Source: CAZABP01 sp964483245
GTDB lineage: Bacteria; Planctomycetota; UBA1135; UBA2386
Reading direction: 5' to 3'
DNA: 48,474 nucleotides
Assembly (NCBI GenBank): GCA_964483245.1
Contig: CAZABP010000035.1
Location: 1-48,474, forward strand
In this document: positions 1 to 8,340 of the stretch, one piece after another
Position numbering within the stretch: position 1 is the stretch's first letter
Layout: every line of letters starts with the position of its first letter
The notes under the pieces: model-generated
Databases searched by the model: none
What the model saw: the letters and a program-made list of their open reading frames with translations, nothing else
What the model was told of the DNA's origin: nothing
Program-made: the position numbers and the translations under genes

Positions 1-2
1 CC

Positions 3-1436
3 GGGCGCCCCCGGCCGCATCGGGGCCACGGCGAGCACCAGGCGCTGGCTGCCGTGCGCGCGTTGTCGGCGATGGCGGAGAGCCTGCTGCAGGTCGAAGG
101 GGTCGATCTGCTGTCGCGGCCACGCTTCCTCGACCTGAACCTGCGCATCCCGCTGGACGTCAAGCGCGACGGGATCCGCGCCTCGGCCCGCGTCGTCGAG
201 CAGATCCTGGCGCGCGTGCACGAGGTGCGCGCGCACGAGCGGGCGCTCGTGCCGGGCGCCGTCTACTGCTTCTTCCACGAGCGTGCCGACGTCGACTCGG
301 CGCGGCCTGCCGACCCGCGGCAGGTGTTCGAGGGCTACTCGAGCACCGGGCGGCCGCAGTTCACCGACTTCGTGACGCGGATGATCGAGAGCAAGGCGCC
401 CGGCATCGACGAGATGCTGGCCGGCGAGGAGTCGGTCGTCGCCGCAGTCACGATGGGGCGCGTGCTGCGGACCGCGCAGCTCGCCGAGTTCGGCAAGGCG
501 AGTCCGGTGTTCCGGATCCTCGGGCAGGTCGACGCCGGGCTGTTCCCGACGCTGAGCGGCAGCGCCAAGGCGGCGTTCTCGTTCCAGCTGCTGCTCGGGA
601 CGACGATCGAGGGGAAGCCGCGGCTGAAGATCCACGCCGTCGGCGCGGTCGATCTGACCGACCTCGCCGATCCGGAGGTGGCGTTCCTGTTGAGCCGGTT
701 CCAACACCGGATCGACGAGGCGGCACTGCAGCTGGCCGGCAAGCAGGCGAGCGGCGCCGAGGTCGACTCCGAGGAGTTCGTGCTGCCGCTGCTGCAGGAT
801 CTCGCGCGCCAGCTGATGGCGTCCGCGCGCCGGCGCAACCGCCGCACGCGGCACGCGAACGAGCGCACCGAAGAGGGCCAACGGCCGACGACGAAGGCCT
901 GGGCGGACGCGAGCGAAGCCGGCGACGGTGACCTGCTGTGGGACGAGGTCGAGGGCACGATCGTCGTGCTCGGTCCGCGCGGTCGCGTGCACGTGTTCAC
1001 GCCGTCGGGCAAGCACGTCACCAGCGTCGTCATGAACGGCGCCAGCATCGAGAAGCGACGCCAGCAGGGACGCTGGCGCGCTGCCGAGCCGGCCGAACGC
1101 GGCGAGTTCCGGATCCGGCTGCGGCGCGTCGACGTCGACGCCGAGCAGGCGGCTGCGGTGGCTGAGGCGGAGCGACGGCCGGCGCCGGGGCCGGCGCGGC
1201 GCGCGGCGACCGCGAGCCCGGCGGCGCCGGTTGCCGCGGCGGAGGCGAGCGCAGCCGTCGAGCCGGGTGGCGCCGAGCCAGTGCAGGAGACGAGCGGGTC
1301 CCCGCAGGACGAGTCCCCGCAGGCTGAGCCGCCGCAGACCGAGCCGCCACAGTCAGGACCGAACGACGCACCGGCGCTGTCGGATCCGTCAGGACAGCAG
1401 CAGCGTGATCGTCAGGACGTAGATCAGGGCACCTGA
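3..1436 (+). CDS. Unrecognised protein, 5'-partial, Pro/Gln-rich tail
   Basis: The reading frame is open to the left edge of the window, so the true start is probably outside; GTG at 54 is the first start codon seen inside. The predicted product from residue 54 on is about 460 aa. Its first 250 residues look like a folded domain of mixed hydrophobic and charged segments. A basic linker (SARRRNRRTRHANERT) follows, then a segment containing GTIVVLGPRGRVHVFTPSGKHVTSV-like beta-rich sequence. The last 110 residues are low-complexity Ala/Pro/Glu/Gln. I see no signal peptide, membrane segment or familiar motif. The 3' end runs 48 bp into the convergent mgtE gene, with both stops inside the overlap. 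The function is not recognised. That it is a real gene is supported by non-repetitive, balanced composition in the first two thirds. Confidence 0.6.
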   Translation, partial: GRPRPHRGHGEHQALAAVRALSAMAESLLQVEGVDLLSRPRFLDLNLRIPLDVKRDGIRASARVVEQILARVHEVRAHERALVPGAVYCFFHERADVDSARPADPRQVFEGYSSTGRPQFTDFVTRMIESKAPGIDEMLAGEESVVAAVTMGRVLRTAQLAEFGKASPVFRILGQVDAGLFPTLSGSAKAAFSFQLLLGTTIEGKPRLKIHAVGAVDLTDLADPEVAFLLSRFQHRIDEAALQLAGKQASGAEVDSEEFVLPLLQDLARQLMASARRRNRRTRHANERTEEGQRPTTKAWADASEAGDGDLLWDEVEGTIVVLGPRGRVHVFTPSGKHVTSVVMNGASIEKRRQQGRWRAAEPAERGEFRIRLRRVDVDAEQAAAVAEAERRPAPGPARRAATASPAAPVAAAEASAAVEPGGAEPVQETSGSPQDESPQAEPPQTEPPQSGPNDAPALSDPSGQQQRDRQDVDQGT

Positions 1437-2750
1437 CAGGTCGCACAGCGTCGTCAGCGCCGGGTTCGCGACGAGGGCCGGGTCCATCCGCAGCGCCGAC
1501 AGCGAGATCGGAATCGCCGCGCCGTACAGCGCGGCGGCGACGATCTGCGCCGCCAGCGCCAGCGAGACCGCGATCGCGATCCGCGTCAGCGTCGCCGACT
1601 CGATCGGATCGCCGATCAGCGTGACTTCGAGGAACGCGACGAGGCCCAGCACCGCCGCCATGCAGCCGCTGATCCGCAGCTCCTTCCAGATCACCGACAG
1701 CAGTGCGCGCGTCGAGATCTGACCGATGGCGAGCCCGCGGATCACGACCGTGCTCGTCTGCGCGCCGACGTTGCCGCCGGTCGACATCACCATCGGCAGG
1801 AACGCCAGCAGCGTGCCGAACAGCACCGACTCGTAGTGCCGGATCACCGCCGCTGTGCCGAGGAACATGACCGCCAGCGCGGCGATCCACGGCACGCGCC
1901 GGCGGAAGTGGCTCAGCACGCCTTCGTCGTCGTAGCCGCCCGCCTCCTCGCTGGCCGTGATGCCGGCCATCCGCTCGATGTCTTCGGTCTCCTCCTCCTG
2001 CAGGATGTCGGCCGCGTCGTCGTGCGTGACGATCCCGACCAGGCGGTGCTCGCGGTCGACGACCGGGATCGCGATCAGGTCGTATTCACGGATCAGCCGC
2101 GCCGCTTCCGCCTGGTCGGCGCGCGATTCGACCATTGCGATGTCCGTGCGCATGATCTCGCCGACCGTCAGGTGCGAGCGCGCGACCAGCAGATCGCGCA
2201 GCGAGACCAGCCCCAGCAGCCGCTGCTCCGGGTCGATGACGTAGCTGACGTAGATCGTCTCCTTGTCCGGGGCCTGGCGCCGGATCTCCTCGAGGGCGCG
2301 GACGACCGTCAGGCTCGCTGCGAGCGCGCAGTATTCCGTCGACAGGATCGCGCCGACCTGGTCCGGTTCGTATTGCTCACGCCGGATCAGGTCCTCGCGC
2401 ACCGCGCGGTTCAGCAGCGGGAAGACCTGATCGCGCACGCGTTCGTCCAGGCGGTCGACGAACCCCGCGCGCTCGTCCGATGACATCGCCTGGATCAGGC
2501 GCACCAGCCGCTCGCGCCCCGCCCCGGCGATGATGCTCTCCTGCAGCTCCGGATCGAGGTACTCGAACACGTCGCGTTCGAGGTCGATCGGCAGCATCGC
2601 CGTGATCGCCGTGATCTCGTCCGGCTCCAGCCCCGACAGGATCGACGCCGCGTCGTTGGGGTGCAGCTCGCTGAGCAGCGCGACGAGATCCTCCCGCTGC
2701 CCCTCCTGGAGCAGCTCGCGGAGCTCCGGCGCGAGCAGCGGGTTGCGCAT
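1389..2750 (-). CDS. mgtE: Magnesium transporter MgtE
   Basis: A Mg2+ channel/transporter of the inner membrane, 453 aa, the usual MgtE length. Domain order is classical: an acidic MgtE_N helical domain (about residues 20-125, with the LHPNDAASILSGLEPDE segment), a tandem CBS pair (about 135-255, with IAIPVVDREHRLVGIVTHDDAADIL), then a connecting helix and a five-helix membrane domain from about residue 285. The membrane domain carries the family signature MVMSTGGNVGAQTSTVVIRGL and, near the C-terminus, LCDLSGALIYV, where the Asp corresponds to the conserved pore acid. In this family the N and CBS domains sense cytosolic Mg2+ and close the pore. The start is ATG at 2750. It stands alone, convergent with and overlapping the gene before it. 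Confidence 0.95.
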   Translation of the reverse strand: MRNPLLAPELRELLQEGQREDLVALLSELHPNDAASILSGLEPDEITAITAMLPIDLERDVFEYLDPELQESIIAGAGRERLVRLIQAMSSDERAGFVDRLDERVRDQVFPLLNRAVREDLIRREQYEPDQVGAILSTEYCALAASLTVVRALEEIRRQAPDKETIYVSYVIDPEQRLLGLVSLRDLLVARSHLTVGEIMRTDIAMVESRADQAEAARLIREYDLIAIPVVDREHRLVGIVTHDDAADILQEEETEDIERMAGITASEEAGGYDDEGVLSHFRRRVPWIAALAVMFLGTAAVIRHYESVLFGTLLAFLPMVMSTGGNVGAQTSTVVIRGLAIGQISTRALLSVIWKELRISGCMAAVLGLVAFLEVTLIGDPIESATLTRIAIAVSLALAAQIVAAALYGAAIPISLSALRMDPALVANPALTTLCDLSGALIYVLTITLLLS

Positions 2751-2881
2751 GGCGGAGGCTTTACCGGACCGTCGCAGGGCAAGGAAGCGCGCCGGAGCGT
2801 TTCGCGCCGCGCGCGGTGGGGGCCGGCGCGTCGGCTGTTGGTCGCTCGTGGCGCGCGAGCAACGCGGTCGCCGCGCTGCGC

Positions 2882-2910
2882 TTGACCGTCCGTGGATGCG
2901 TGGCTACCTT
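2882..2910 (+). promoter_or_regulatory. Promoter of tRNA-Pro
   Basis: A -35 hexamer TTGACC at 2882-2887 is separated by 17 nt from a -10 hexamer TACCTT at 2905-2910. Spacing and sequence fit a housekeeping sigma-70 promoter, and a start near 2917 would give about a 35-nt 5' leader before the mature tRNA. Assigned by eye only. Confidence 0.55.
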
Positions 2911-2951
2911 CCCGCCCCCCTGCCGGCGCGCAGACGCGTGCAGGCAGCGGT

Positions 2952-3039
<88 letters not shown>

Positions 3040-3062
3040 TGCACCGCTAGAGCTGTCTGGAG

Positions 3063-3386
3063 TCAGGGCGATCCGAGCTCGGGCCCGCTTCCACGCGCGG
3101 AATGCCAGTTGGCGCGAACGAGTACTTCGCGCTGCTTCGAGTCGCGCGTGTAGTAGCCGTGGTATCCGCACCTTGGCAGCAGGATTCGGCGGGCAGCGGA
3201 CACGCTCGTGGATTCGAACACTGCCCCCGATCCCGGCATCGACGTCAGGCGTTCGATGGCACGGGCGAGCTCATCGAAGCAGAGACCCGGTGCAGTCGGC
3301 CGCTCCTGCATCCACCAGTCGTTCACGCCCTGCGCCTGTTCGGCCGCCGTGGCTGTGAACGACACGGTCCAAGAGCGTGACCTCAC
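3063..3386 (-). CDS. RelE/ParE-superfamily toxin
   Basis: Predicted 107-aa toxin of a type II toxin-antitoxin pair. The body reads WTVSFTATAAEQAQGVNDWW, then a helical segment (PGLCFDELARAIERLTSMPGSG), then the strand-rich end RRILLPRCGYHGYY and VLVRANWHSARGSGPEL. This is the alpha/beta layout and the C-terminal R..LP...YH.YY / V.W.ARG pattern of ParE/RelE proteins. RelE members cleave mRNA on the ribosome and ParE members inhibit gyrase; which applies here cannot be told. The start is GTG at 3386, chosen because it overlaps the antitoxin stop as GTGA, a typical coupling in such operons. The frame is open further upstream, but that part is Gly/Arg/Pro-rich shadow sequence. It lies inside the tRNA-bounded direct repeats. 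Confidence 0.8.
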   Translation of the reverse strand: MRSRSWTVSFTATAAEQAQGVNDWWMQERPTAPGLCFDELARAIERLTSMPGSGAVFESTSVSAARRILLPRCGYHGYYTRDSKQREVLVRANWHSARGSGPELGSP

Positions 3387-3613
3387 GCTCGAGGGCGCAG
3401 GCGTCGCAGCACCGTCTCCGCCGCGATCACTCGACCCGCCCGAGCGTCCTGCTCCGAACGCGCAAGGACCTCCTCGAGACGGCGGCGATCTTCGTCGGTC
3501 AGGTCGTCCCACCAATCGGCGGGAACGAACTCCACCTCGGTGCCCTCGGGCAGATCCGTGGGTTCGTCGAGGACGAGGCGACCGTTCTTTACGCGCGCCT
3601 TGAGGTCCGACAT
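3383..3613 (-). CDS. Antitoxin of type II toxin-antitoxin module
   Basis: A 76-aa acidic protein that starts MSDLKARVKNGRLVLDEPTD, continues with LPEGTEVEFVPADWWDDL and ends in a charged helix (DEDRRRLEEVLARSEQDARAG). The N-terminal beta segments match small antitoxins that pair with RelE/ParE toxins (NGRLVLDEPTDLPEG is a recurrent motif in these proteins), and the C-terminal helix would wrap the toxin. ATG at 3613 is preferred over an upstream start because the family begins M-S-D/L-x-A. It is the first gene of the pair; its stop TGA overlaps the toxin GTG by 4 nt. A TAGGCT hexamer lies only 7 nt upstream of the ATG (minus strand, 3626-3621), so the message may be nearly leaderless. Antitoxins of this class usually repress their own promoter. 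Confidence 0.8.
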   Translation of the reverse strand: MSDLKARVKNGRLVLDEPTDLPEGTEVEFVPADWWDDLTDEDRRRLEEVLARSEQDARAGRVIAAETVLRRLRPRA

Positions 3614-3952
3614 TCGCCGTAGCCTACCCTTCAACGCGTCGGTCGGGCTCTACCAGTTGCGGCGGTGCCGAGGCGGCGCCTCCGAAGGGTCATGCCGAGC
3701 GCAGCATCAGCCTCTGAACCGCGATCCGGTGCCGATCGAGCTGCCCGAGGAACAGCCCCGTGATCGGGGTCAGAACCTCCACGGACGATTCAAACGAGCG
3801 CCAGTCGCCCCGACCAGTGTCTCGCGCGGAATGCGCGGGAACGGTTCGGAGAGCGCCGCCCGCCGCGCGCAGGCGGCGATCGAGGCAGGAGCAGGGAGGT
3901 GCCCCGTGCGGGTTGCTGTTTGCGAAGGCCGGGCAGCCGATGATCGCGCAGC
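3614..3952. other. Gene-free interval with the right direct-repeat copy
   Basis: 339 bp without a convincing gene. It holds the likely antitoxin promoter at its left end, a small inverted repeat GAGGC-GGC-GCCTC at 3669-3681 that could be an operator, and the second copy of the tRNA-derived repeat at 3805-3827. The copy is preceded by GATTCAAACG, which loosely resembles a T-loop. No integrase remnant could be read in any frame. Confidence 0.5.
3805..3827 (+). repeat. Right copy of tRNA-end direct repeat (candidate attR)
   Basis: Matches 3017-3039 at 22 of 23 positions, including the tRNA acceptor end CGCCCCGACCA. It lacks a complete tRNA upstream, so it is a partial duplicate rather than a second tRNA gene. 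The pair encloses the toxin-antitoxin genes and nothing else recognisable. Confidence 0.6.
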
Positions 3953-4477
3953 ATGTTGGTCGCCGCTTCCTATCTGCTGTTGCTGCTCGGGATCCTCGGC
4001 GCCACCGACATCTGGTTGTTCCACACCAGGGCTCATCACCTGCACGATCATCCGCCGGCGCGCGCGGAGCTCGTCACGCACTTCCTGCGCGGCCCGACCT
4101 ACTTCCTGCTGTTCCTGCTGGTGCCGAACTTCACGTTCCACGGCGGATGGTTGGTCGGACTGCTGGTGCTGTTGGCGTTCGACCTCGGCATCTCGATCGC
4201 CGACTTCTGGCTCGAGCCAGCGAGTCGCCGCGCCCTCGGCGGGCTGCCGCGCGGGGAATACCTGCTGCACGTACTGATGGCGATGCTGTTCGGTGCATTG
4301 GTGGCGGCGGTGCTCTACGAGAGCGCCGGCCGGATGGCTGAACCTTCCGAGTTGCGTTGGATCGGAGTCGAGGCCCAGCCATGGCTCCGCCTCGTGCTCG
4401 CAGGCATGTCGTTGGGTGTGCTCTGGTCCGGGCTGGCCGACCTGGCCGCCGTGCGGAGGCTCGCGCGAAGAGTGTGA
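3953..4477 (+). CDS. Small integral membrane protein
   Basis: 174 aa with about five hydrophobic helices: residues 2-18 (LVAASYLLLLLGILGATD), 45-62 (PTYFLLFLLVPNF), 65-84 (GWLVGLLVLLAFDLGISIAD), 108-124 (LLHVLMAMLFGALVAAVLY) and 147-166 (LRLVLAGMSLGVLWSGLADL). Several His and Asp residues sit near the first loop (FHTRAHHLHDHP). No family is recognised. ATG at 3953 is chosen because it begins directly before the first membrane helix. Its TGA overlaps the ATG of the next gene by one base (TGATG), so the two membrane proteins are probably co-translated. Confidence 0.7.
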   Translation: MLVAASYLLLLLGILGATDIWLFHTRAHHLHDHPPARAELVTHFLRGPTYFLLFLLVPNFTFHGGWLVGLLVLLAFDLGISIADFWLEPASRRALGGLPRGEYLLHVLMAMLFGALVAAVLYESAGRMAEPSELRWIGVEAQPWLRLVLAGMSLGVLWSGLADLAAVRRLARRV

Positions 4478-5355
4478 TGGCGCATCCGCATGTCGCTGGT
4501 CTGCTGCCGGTGCTCGACCCGGACTGGCGGGCGAAGATCCGGCGCGGTGGCCTGCTGCTCTGCCTCCCATTCGTCGGCTGGCCTGCCGTGCTCGGCTACC
4601 GGGCCCGGTTCGTGCGTCACCTGTTTCACCCGACGGCCGCCGCGCTGCCCGATTGGGAGGAAGGGTTCTGGGGGTTCGTGCGCGAGGGGCTTGCGGCGAT
4701 GGCAGTGATCTTCGGCTACCTCGCACCGCTGTACGCGGCCGTGGCCTGGCTTGCCCTGGAGCGGGGCTTCGTGCCGGGATCGGGCACGATCGTGCTCGCC
4801 GTTGCGTTCGCAGCGTTTCCCATTTTCTCGCCGCTGTCGTTTCCGGTCGGTGCCCTCCTCCTGACCCGAGGTGGTTGGGTCGGTGGGGGCGAGTGCGCGC
4901 TTGCGCTGGCGGTCTGGGCCCTGCTGGTGTTCTTGGTGCCCGCTGGTTTCCTGCAGGTGTCCCTCGGTCGCAGCCACTGGGGCGCATTCGCGCTCTGGCG
5001 CACGGTTCCGTTCGTCGCCAGGAACCTGCGCGCCTACGCCGCCGCCTGGTGGCACTCGGGCATCATGAGCCTGACCGGTCACCTGTTCCTGCCGTTCGCG
5101 CCGTGGGGCGTGGTCTGGTGCTACCTCGGCATCCTCACGCTGTTCAACGAGATCTTGATCACCGCAGGGCATGCGCCGGGCAACGGCTGGCTGCAGTGTG
5201 GCCTCGACCATCCTCGCCTTCGTGGGAGCGGTGGTTTCGGTCGGTTCGTGATGCAGGATGGCAGCGGAGCGTCCATGACCGCGATGCGGCTGTGGTGGTT
5301 CACCGCACCGTTGCCGCGCGGGCGTTGGTGTCTCGATGCAAGTTCGAGTCCGTAG
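4477..5355 (+). CDS. DUF4013-type membrane protein
   Basis: 292 aa. After a short cytosolic start (MAHPHVAGLLPVLDPDWRAK) comes GGLLLCLPFVGWPAVLGYRARF, the usual opening of DUF4013 membrane proteins, followed by five or six hydrophobic helices to about residue 240 (for example GTIVLAVAFAAFPIFSPLSFPVGALLL and CALALAVWALLVFLVPAGFLQ). The family has no established biochemical role. ATG 4477 is preferred because it overlaps the preceding stop (TGATG) and precedes the conserved domain. The last 50 residues are Gly/Arg/Trp-rich and not obviously part of the domain. Confidence 0.75.
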   Translation: MAHPHVAGLLPVLDPDWRAKIRRGGLLLCLPFVGWPAVLGYRARFVRHLFHPTAAALPDWEEGFWGFVREGLAAMAVIFGYLAPLYAAVAWLALERGFVPGSGTIVLAVAFAAFPIFSPLSFPVGALLLTRGGWVGGGECALALAVWALLVFLVPAGFLQVSLGRSHWGAFALWRTVPFVARNLRAYAAAWWHSGIMSLTGHLFLPFAPWGVVWCYLGILTLFNEILITAGHAPGNGWLQCGLDHPRLRGSGGFGRFVMQDGSGASMTAMRLWWFTAPLPRGRWCLDASSSP

Positions 5356-5502
5356 CGATTGCGGTCGGAGGACAAAACACCCGCGACCCAGGAAGCCCCG
5401 CCCGGCGCGAGCGTTTGCAACCGGCTGGAACCAGCGCCACTCTCCCCGACCACGATCAGCGCTCGCAGCGCGCGACCCGATCCCGTTCGCGGAATCCACA
5501 CC

Positions 5503-6006
5503 ATGCGCATCCGCCTTCTCGCGTCCGTTCCCCTGCTCGCAGTCCTGTTCGTCGGCGCGTCGCAGGATCCCGAGAAGCCTGCGCCGTCTGGCGAGCTCGT
5601 CGCCGGCAAGATGGACCCCGCGCTGCTGCAGAAGCTGGCGTGGGTCTGCGGCACCTGGGTGCAGCGCAAGGACAAGACCACGATCGAAGAGCATTGGCGA
5701 CCGCTGCAGGGCACGACGATCCTCGGCACGTCGCACACGTTCGATGACGAGAAGTCGAGCTTCTTCGAGTTCCTCCGCATCGGCCATCGCGCCGGCTCGA
5801 TCTCCTACGTCGCGATGCCCGGTGGCGCACCGCCGACGTTGTTCCGGCTGGTCAAGGTCGAGGACGGGCTGATGGTGTTCGAGAACGAGCAGCACGACCA
5901 CCCGCAGCGGATCCGCTACGAGCGGACCGAGGCCGGCATGACGGCCACGATCAGCCAGCTCGACGGCAGCCGGGCGAAGGCGTTCGTGTTCGAGAAGAAG
6001 GACTGA
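5503..6006 (+). CDS. DUF6265-type secreted protein
   Basis: 167 aa, exported. Residues 1-20 (MRIRLLASVPLLAVLFVGAS) form a signal peptide. The mature domain reads LAWVCGTWVQRKDKTTIEEHW, then LQGTTILGTSHTF, FFEFLRIGHR and YVAMPGG, ending HPQRIRYERTEAG. This order of Trp-rich and FFEFLRI motifs is the DUF6265 lipocalin-like domain, a small beta-barrel of unknown ligand. The start is ATG 5503, directly before the signal peptide. It is followed 182 bp later by another single-domain secreted protein in the same direction. Confidence 0.85.
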   Translation: MRIRLLASVPLLAVLFVGASQDPEKPAPSGELVAGKMDPALLQKLAWVCGTWVQRKDKTTIEEHWRPLQGTTILGTSHTFDDEKSSFFEFLRIGHRAGSISYVAMPGGAPPTLFRLVKVEDGLMVFENEQHDHPQRIRYERTEAGMTATISQLDGSRAKAFVFEKKD

Positions 6007-6188
6007 CCGCAGCGTACGCGCCGCAGGTAGCAATCCTGCCCGGCCGGCCGGTCACCGGCGCCGTCGTCGCACGCCGTCGTTGCCCGGGATCGGAGTTCGG
6101 GGTGCCTCGTCCACGTTGGGCGACGCGGCGCTGCCGCCGGGAACGATCCCGCGCTGCGCGCACCTTCGCCACGACCCCAGGGCCCTCT

Positions 6189-6818
6189 ATGTACAAGCCG
6201 TTCTTCGCTGTTGTTCTCGTCACGCTCGTGACCTTTGCGCCGTTGCCGGCGCAGCAGGTGTCCAGCGGTCAGGACGCGGATCGGAAGGCAACCCACGCCA
6301 CGGTCCTCGCCGACGATTCGACTGTGCTGGCCGCCGTGTCGGTCGGCTACGGCGCTTCCCCGTGGCGCGCGAGCTATGGGTCGATGCTCGCGCAGCTCAA
6401 GGGCAGCAACTACTCGCGGCTCGGCAGCGGTTGGTGGACCACGCTGGACACGATCGGTGCCATCGAGATCGGAGGGATCCGGATCGAAGCCGGCAGCTAC
6501 TACCTCGGCCTGCGAGTCGATCGGGACGGCGCGTTCCATCTGCTGCTGTTCGACAGCAAGCAGGCGATGCAACAGCGGCTGCTGCCGGCCTCGACGCCGC
6601 TCTACACGGGGGCTGCGAAGGCGGATCTCGCTGCGCCACTGGCGTTCGTCGAGGACGCGCACAAGGGCGCCGTCGCGCAGCTCGCGATCGAGATCGCGAC
6701 GGATTCGAAGCACCCGACGCAGGGGACGCTGAAGATCCGCTGGGGTCCGCACGAAGCCACCGCGCCGGTGAAGTTCGAGCTCGGGGCGGGCACGAAGGCG
6801 GCTGACGGGAAGAAGTGA
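6189..6818 (+). CDS. DUF2911-type secreted protein
   Basis: 209 aa. The signal peptide covers residues 1-22 (MYKPFFAVVLVTLVTFAPLPAQ). The mature part has the DUF2911 pattern: VSVGYGASPWRASYGSML early, WWTTLDTIGAIEIGGIRIEAGSYYLGLRVDRDG in the middle (a G-x-Y-x-L-x-L-x-x-D core), and LKIRWGPHEATAPVKFEL near the end. The family is periplasmic or secreted and of unknown function. ATG 6189 is used because everything upstream in frame is Arg/Pro-rich shadow sequence. Confidence 0.85.
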   Translation: MYKPFFAVVLVTLVTFAPLPAQQVSSGQDADRKATHATVLADDSTVLAAVSVGYGASPWRASYGSMLAQLKGSNYSRLGSGWWTTLDTIGAIEIGGIRIEAGSYYLGLRVDRDGAFHLLLFDSKQAMQQRLLPASTPLYTGAAKADLAAPLAFVEDAHKGAVAQLAIEIATDSKHPTQGTLKIRWGPHEATAPVKFELGAGTKAADGKK

Positions 6819-6893
6819 TCCACGTGCCGCTCGTGCCGCCGGGCATGCGGACGCAATCGTGCTGAGCCTCGCAGCGAACGCGCGCGGGCTCGA

Positions 6894-7406
6894 TCAGCGC
6901 CGGCCCTTGGCCGGGCGGCGAGGAGCGGCCCGCTGCGCGGCCTTCTTCGCGCGGACCGCGCGCTTTTGCTGTTCCTCCGCCTTCAGGATCACCGAGCTTT
7001 TCGCGCCGGGAACGGGACGCACGGCTGCGAGATCCAGGGCGGCGCGCATCAAGGCCTCGATCTCAGGCCGGTCGAGGTCGGCTGCCTTGTCGATCGGGAC
7101 GTAACGCACCATCTTGCCGCTGCCTTGCAGCAGCTTGTCCGGATCCGACTTCGACAACTGCGGCCCGCGCGCGAAGAAGAGCTTCACCTGCTCCGGATAC
7201 AGCGCGAGCGAGCAGACCGCCTCGTAGCCGCGCTCGGTCGGTGAGTACGAGATCATCAGCGAGCTCTGGCGCTCGTACAGGTAGACGACCTCGAACAGGC
7301 CGGGCAGCCGGGCACGCAGCTTCGTGCGCAGCGCCTTCCCGAGCCTGGCGATCGCCGGCTCGTATCTCGCAAAGAAACCGGCAAGCTGGGTTTCGGTGTT
7401 GGTCAC
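6894..7406 (-). CDS. DUF1801 (YdhG-like) domain protein
   Basis: 170 aa, cytosolic. It begins (M)TNTETQLAGFFARYEPAIARLGKALRTKLRARLPG and continues VVYLYERQSSLMISYSPTERGYEAVCSLALYPEQVKLFF, KLLQGSGKMVRYVPIDKAADLD, which is the DUF1801 domain from start to end. It finishes with a strongly basic Lys/Arg tail (residues 145-170), which may bind nucleic acid. GTG at 7406 is the start: GGAGA lies 7 nt upstream, and the domain begins immediately after. The frame is open well upstream, but that part is low-quality Arg/Ala-rich sequence. Confidence 0.85.
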   Translation of the reverse strand: MTNTETQLAGFFARYEPAIARLGKALRTKLRARLPGLFEVVYLYERQSSLMISYSPTERGYEAVCSLALYPEQVKLFFARGPQLSKSDPDKLLQGSGKMVRYVPIDKAADLDRPEIEALMRAALDLAAVRPVPGAKSSVILKAEEQQKRAVRAKKAAQRAAPRRPAKGRR

Positions 7407-7615
7407 GGGCAGGTCTCCGAGTCGTGGAACCTGCTCCGGACTGTATCCGCCGACGCACGGACTCACCGCACGCCGTCTCCCAGACCATGCGTGTTGCGCG
7501 GAGGCGGCGAGACGGTGCTGGTCCGCGTTGGCGGGCCGGCACAGTTCGGCCGATCGTGCGCGTGCTGCCATCGCAGGTAGTCTCCCGCCTTGTCGAGTGC
7601 ACGTCCGTGGCCGGC

Positions 7616-7834
7616 ATGAAGCGTGAGCGTTCCTGGGTGGTGATTCTCTGCACGCTGGGTGGCGGCGCGCTCTTCTACTTCGTTGCCGCGGTTGCGTCCT
7701 GCACGTGGCTGTGGCCCGAGAGCAACTTGTGCGGAATCGGCGCCGTCTTCTTCGCGGCACCGCTCGGCATGATTCTCGGCGCGACGGCGGGGCGGTGGCT
7801 TTCGCCGCCGAAGAGACGCGCGGATGGCAGATGA
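7616..7834 (+). CDS. Small two-helix membrane protein
   Basis: 72 aa starting MKRERSWVVILCTLGGGALFYFVAAVAS, a positively charged N-terminus followed by a membrane helix. A second helix (IGAVFFAAPLGMILGATAGRWL) follows, then a basic tail (PPKRRADGR). The charge pattern puts both ends in the cytosol. No family is recognised. A TAGTCT hexamer at 7578-7583 could be its -10 element. Confidence 0.55.
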   Translation: MKRERSWVVILCTLGGGALFYFVAAVASCTWLWPESNLCGIGAVFFAAPLGMILGATAGRWLSPPKRRADGR

Positions 7835-8051
7835 CGTGTTGCAGGACCGGGCCGCTGACAGGCATCGCGCTGCGGCGTGAGAACGGCCATGAGGTCGCAA
7901 GATCGACTCGCATGCGCCGAGTCGGCTGCAGCGTGCTCGCGTGCTCTTGCGCTCCGCAGTCCGGGCGGCGACGCTCTTGCGTGCTGTCGCCGGTGTCTCC
8001 GCCGGTCCGACCAGCACGACCCAGAACGCGCGACCCGGCGTCGCACCGAAC

Positions 8052-8273
8052 ATGCAGCAAGCCTGTCCTTCCGCGTCGATCGCCCGCCTCATCGGCCTGA
8101 CCGTCGTAGTCGGGGTCGTCACCGGCGTGATCAGTGGCCTGACGCTCGCGCTGATCCTCGGCACCGGCGACCGCACGCTGCTCGCGGCGCTGACCGCTTC
8201 GATCACGGCGGCTGTCACCACGGCCGTCGTGACCAGCCGTGTGCGCGTGGCGTCCGAGCATTCTGCGAGCTGA
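8052..8273 (+). CDS. Small hydrophobic protein, probable
   Basis: 73 aa, MQQACPSASIARLIGLTVVVGVVTGVISG followed by a second hydrophobic stretch (LLAALTASITAAVTTAVVTS). It has the composition of a two-helix membrane protein, but there is no homology I can recall and no clear ribosome-binding site. It lies in a run of small genes on the same strand. It could be a chance open frame. Confidence 0.4.
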   Translation: MQQACPSASIARLIGLTVVVGVVTGVISGLTLALILGTGDRTLLAALTASITAAVTTAVVTSRVRVASEHSAS

Positions 8274-8340
8274 CGCGCAGACCGGCACGATTGCGGCACC
8301 GATTCCGCGGACCGTTGCGTAACCCGCGAACCATCACCCG

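Noticed and set aside
3770..3830. The peptide LVGATGARLNRPWRF on the minus strand, suggesting a protein end
   Set aside because: This kind of peptide arises when tRNA-end sequence is translated; it marks the tRNA-derived repeat rather than a gene.
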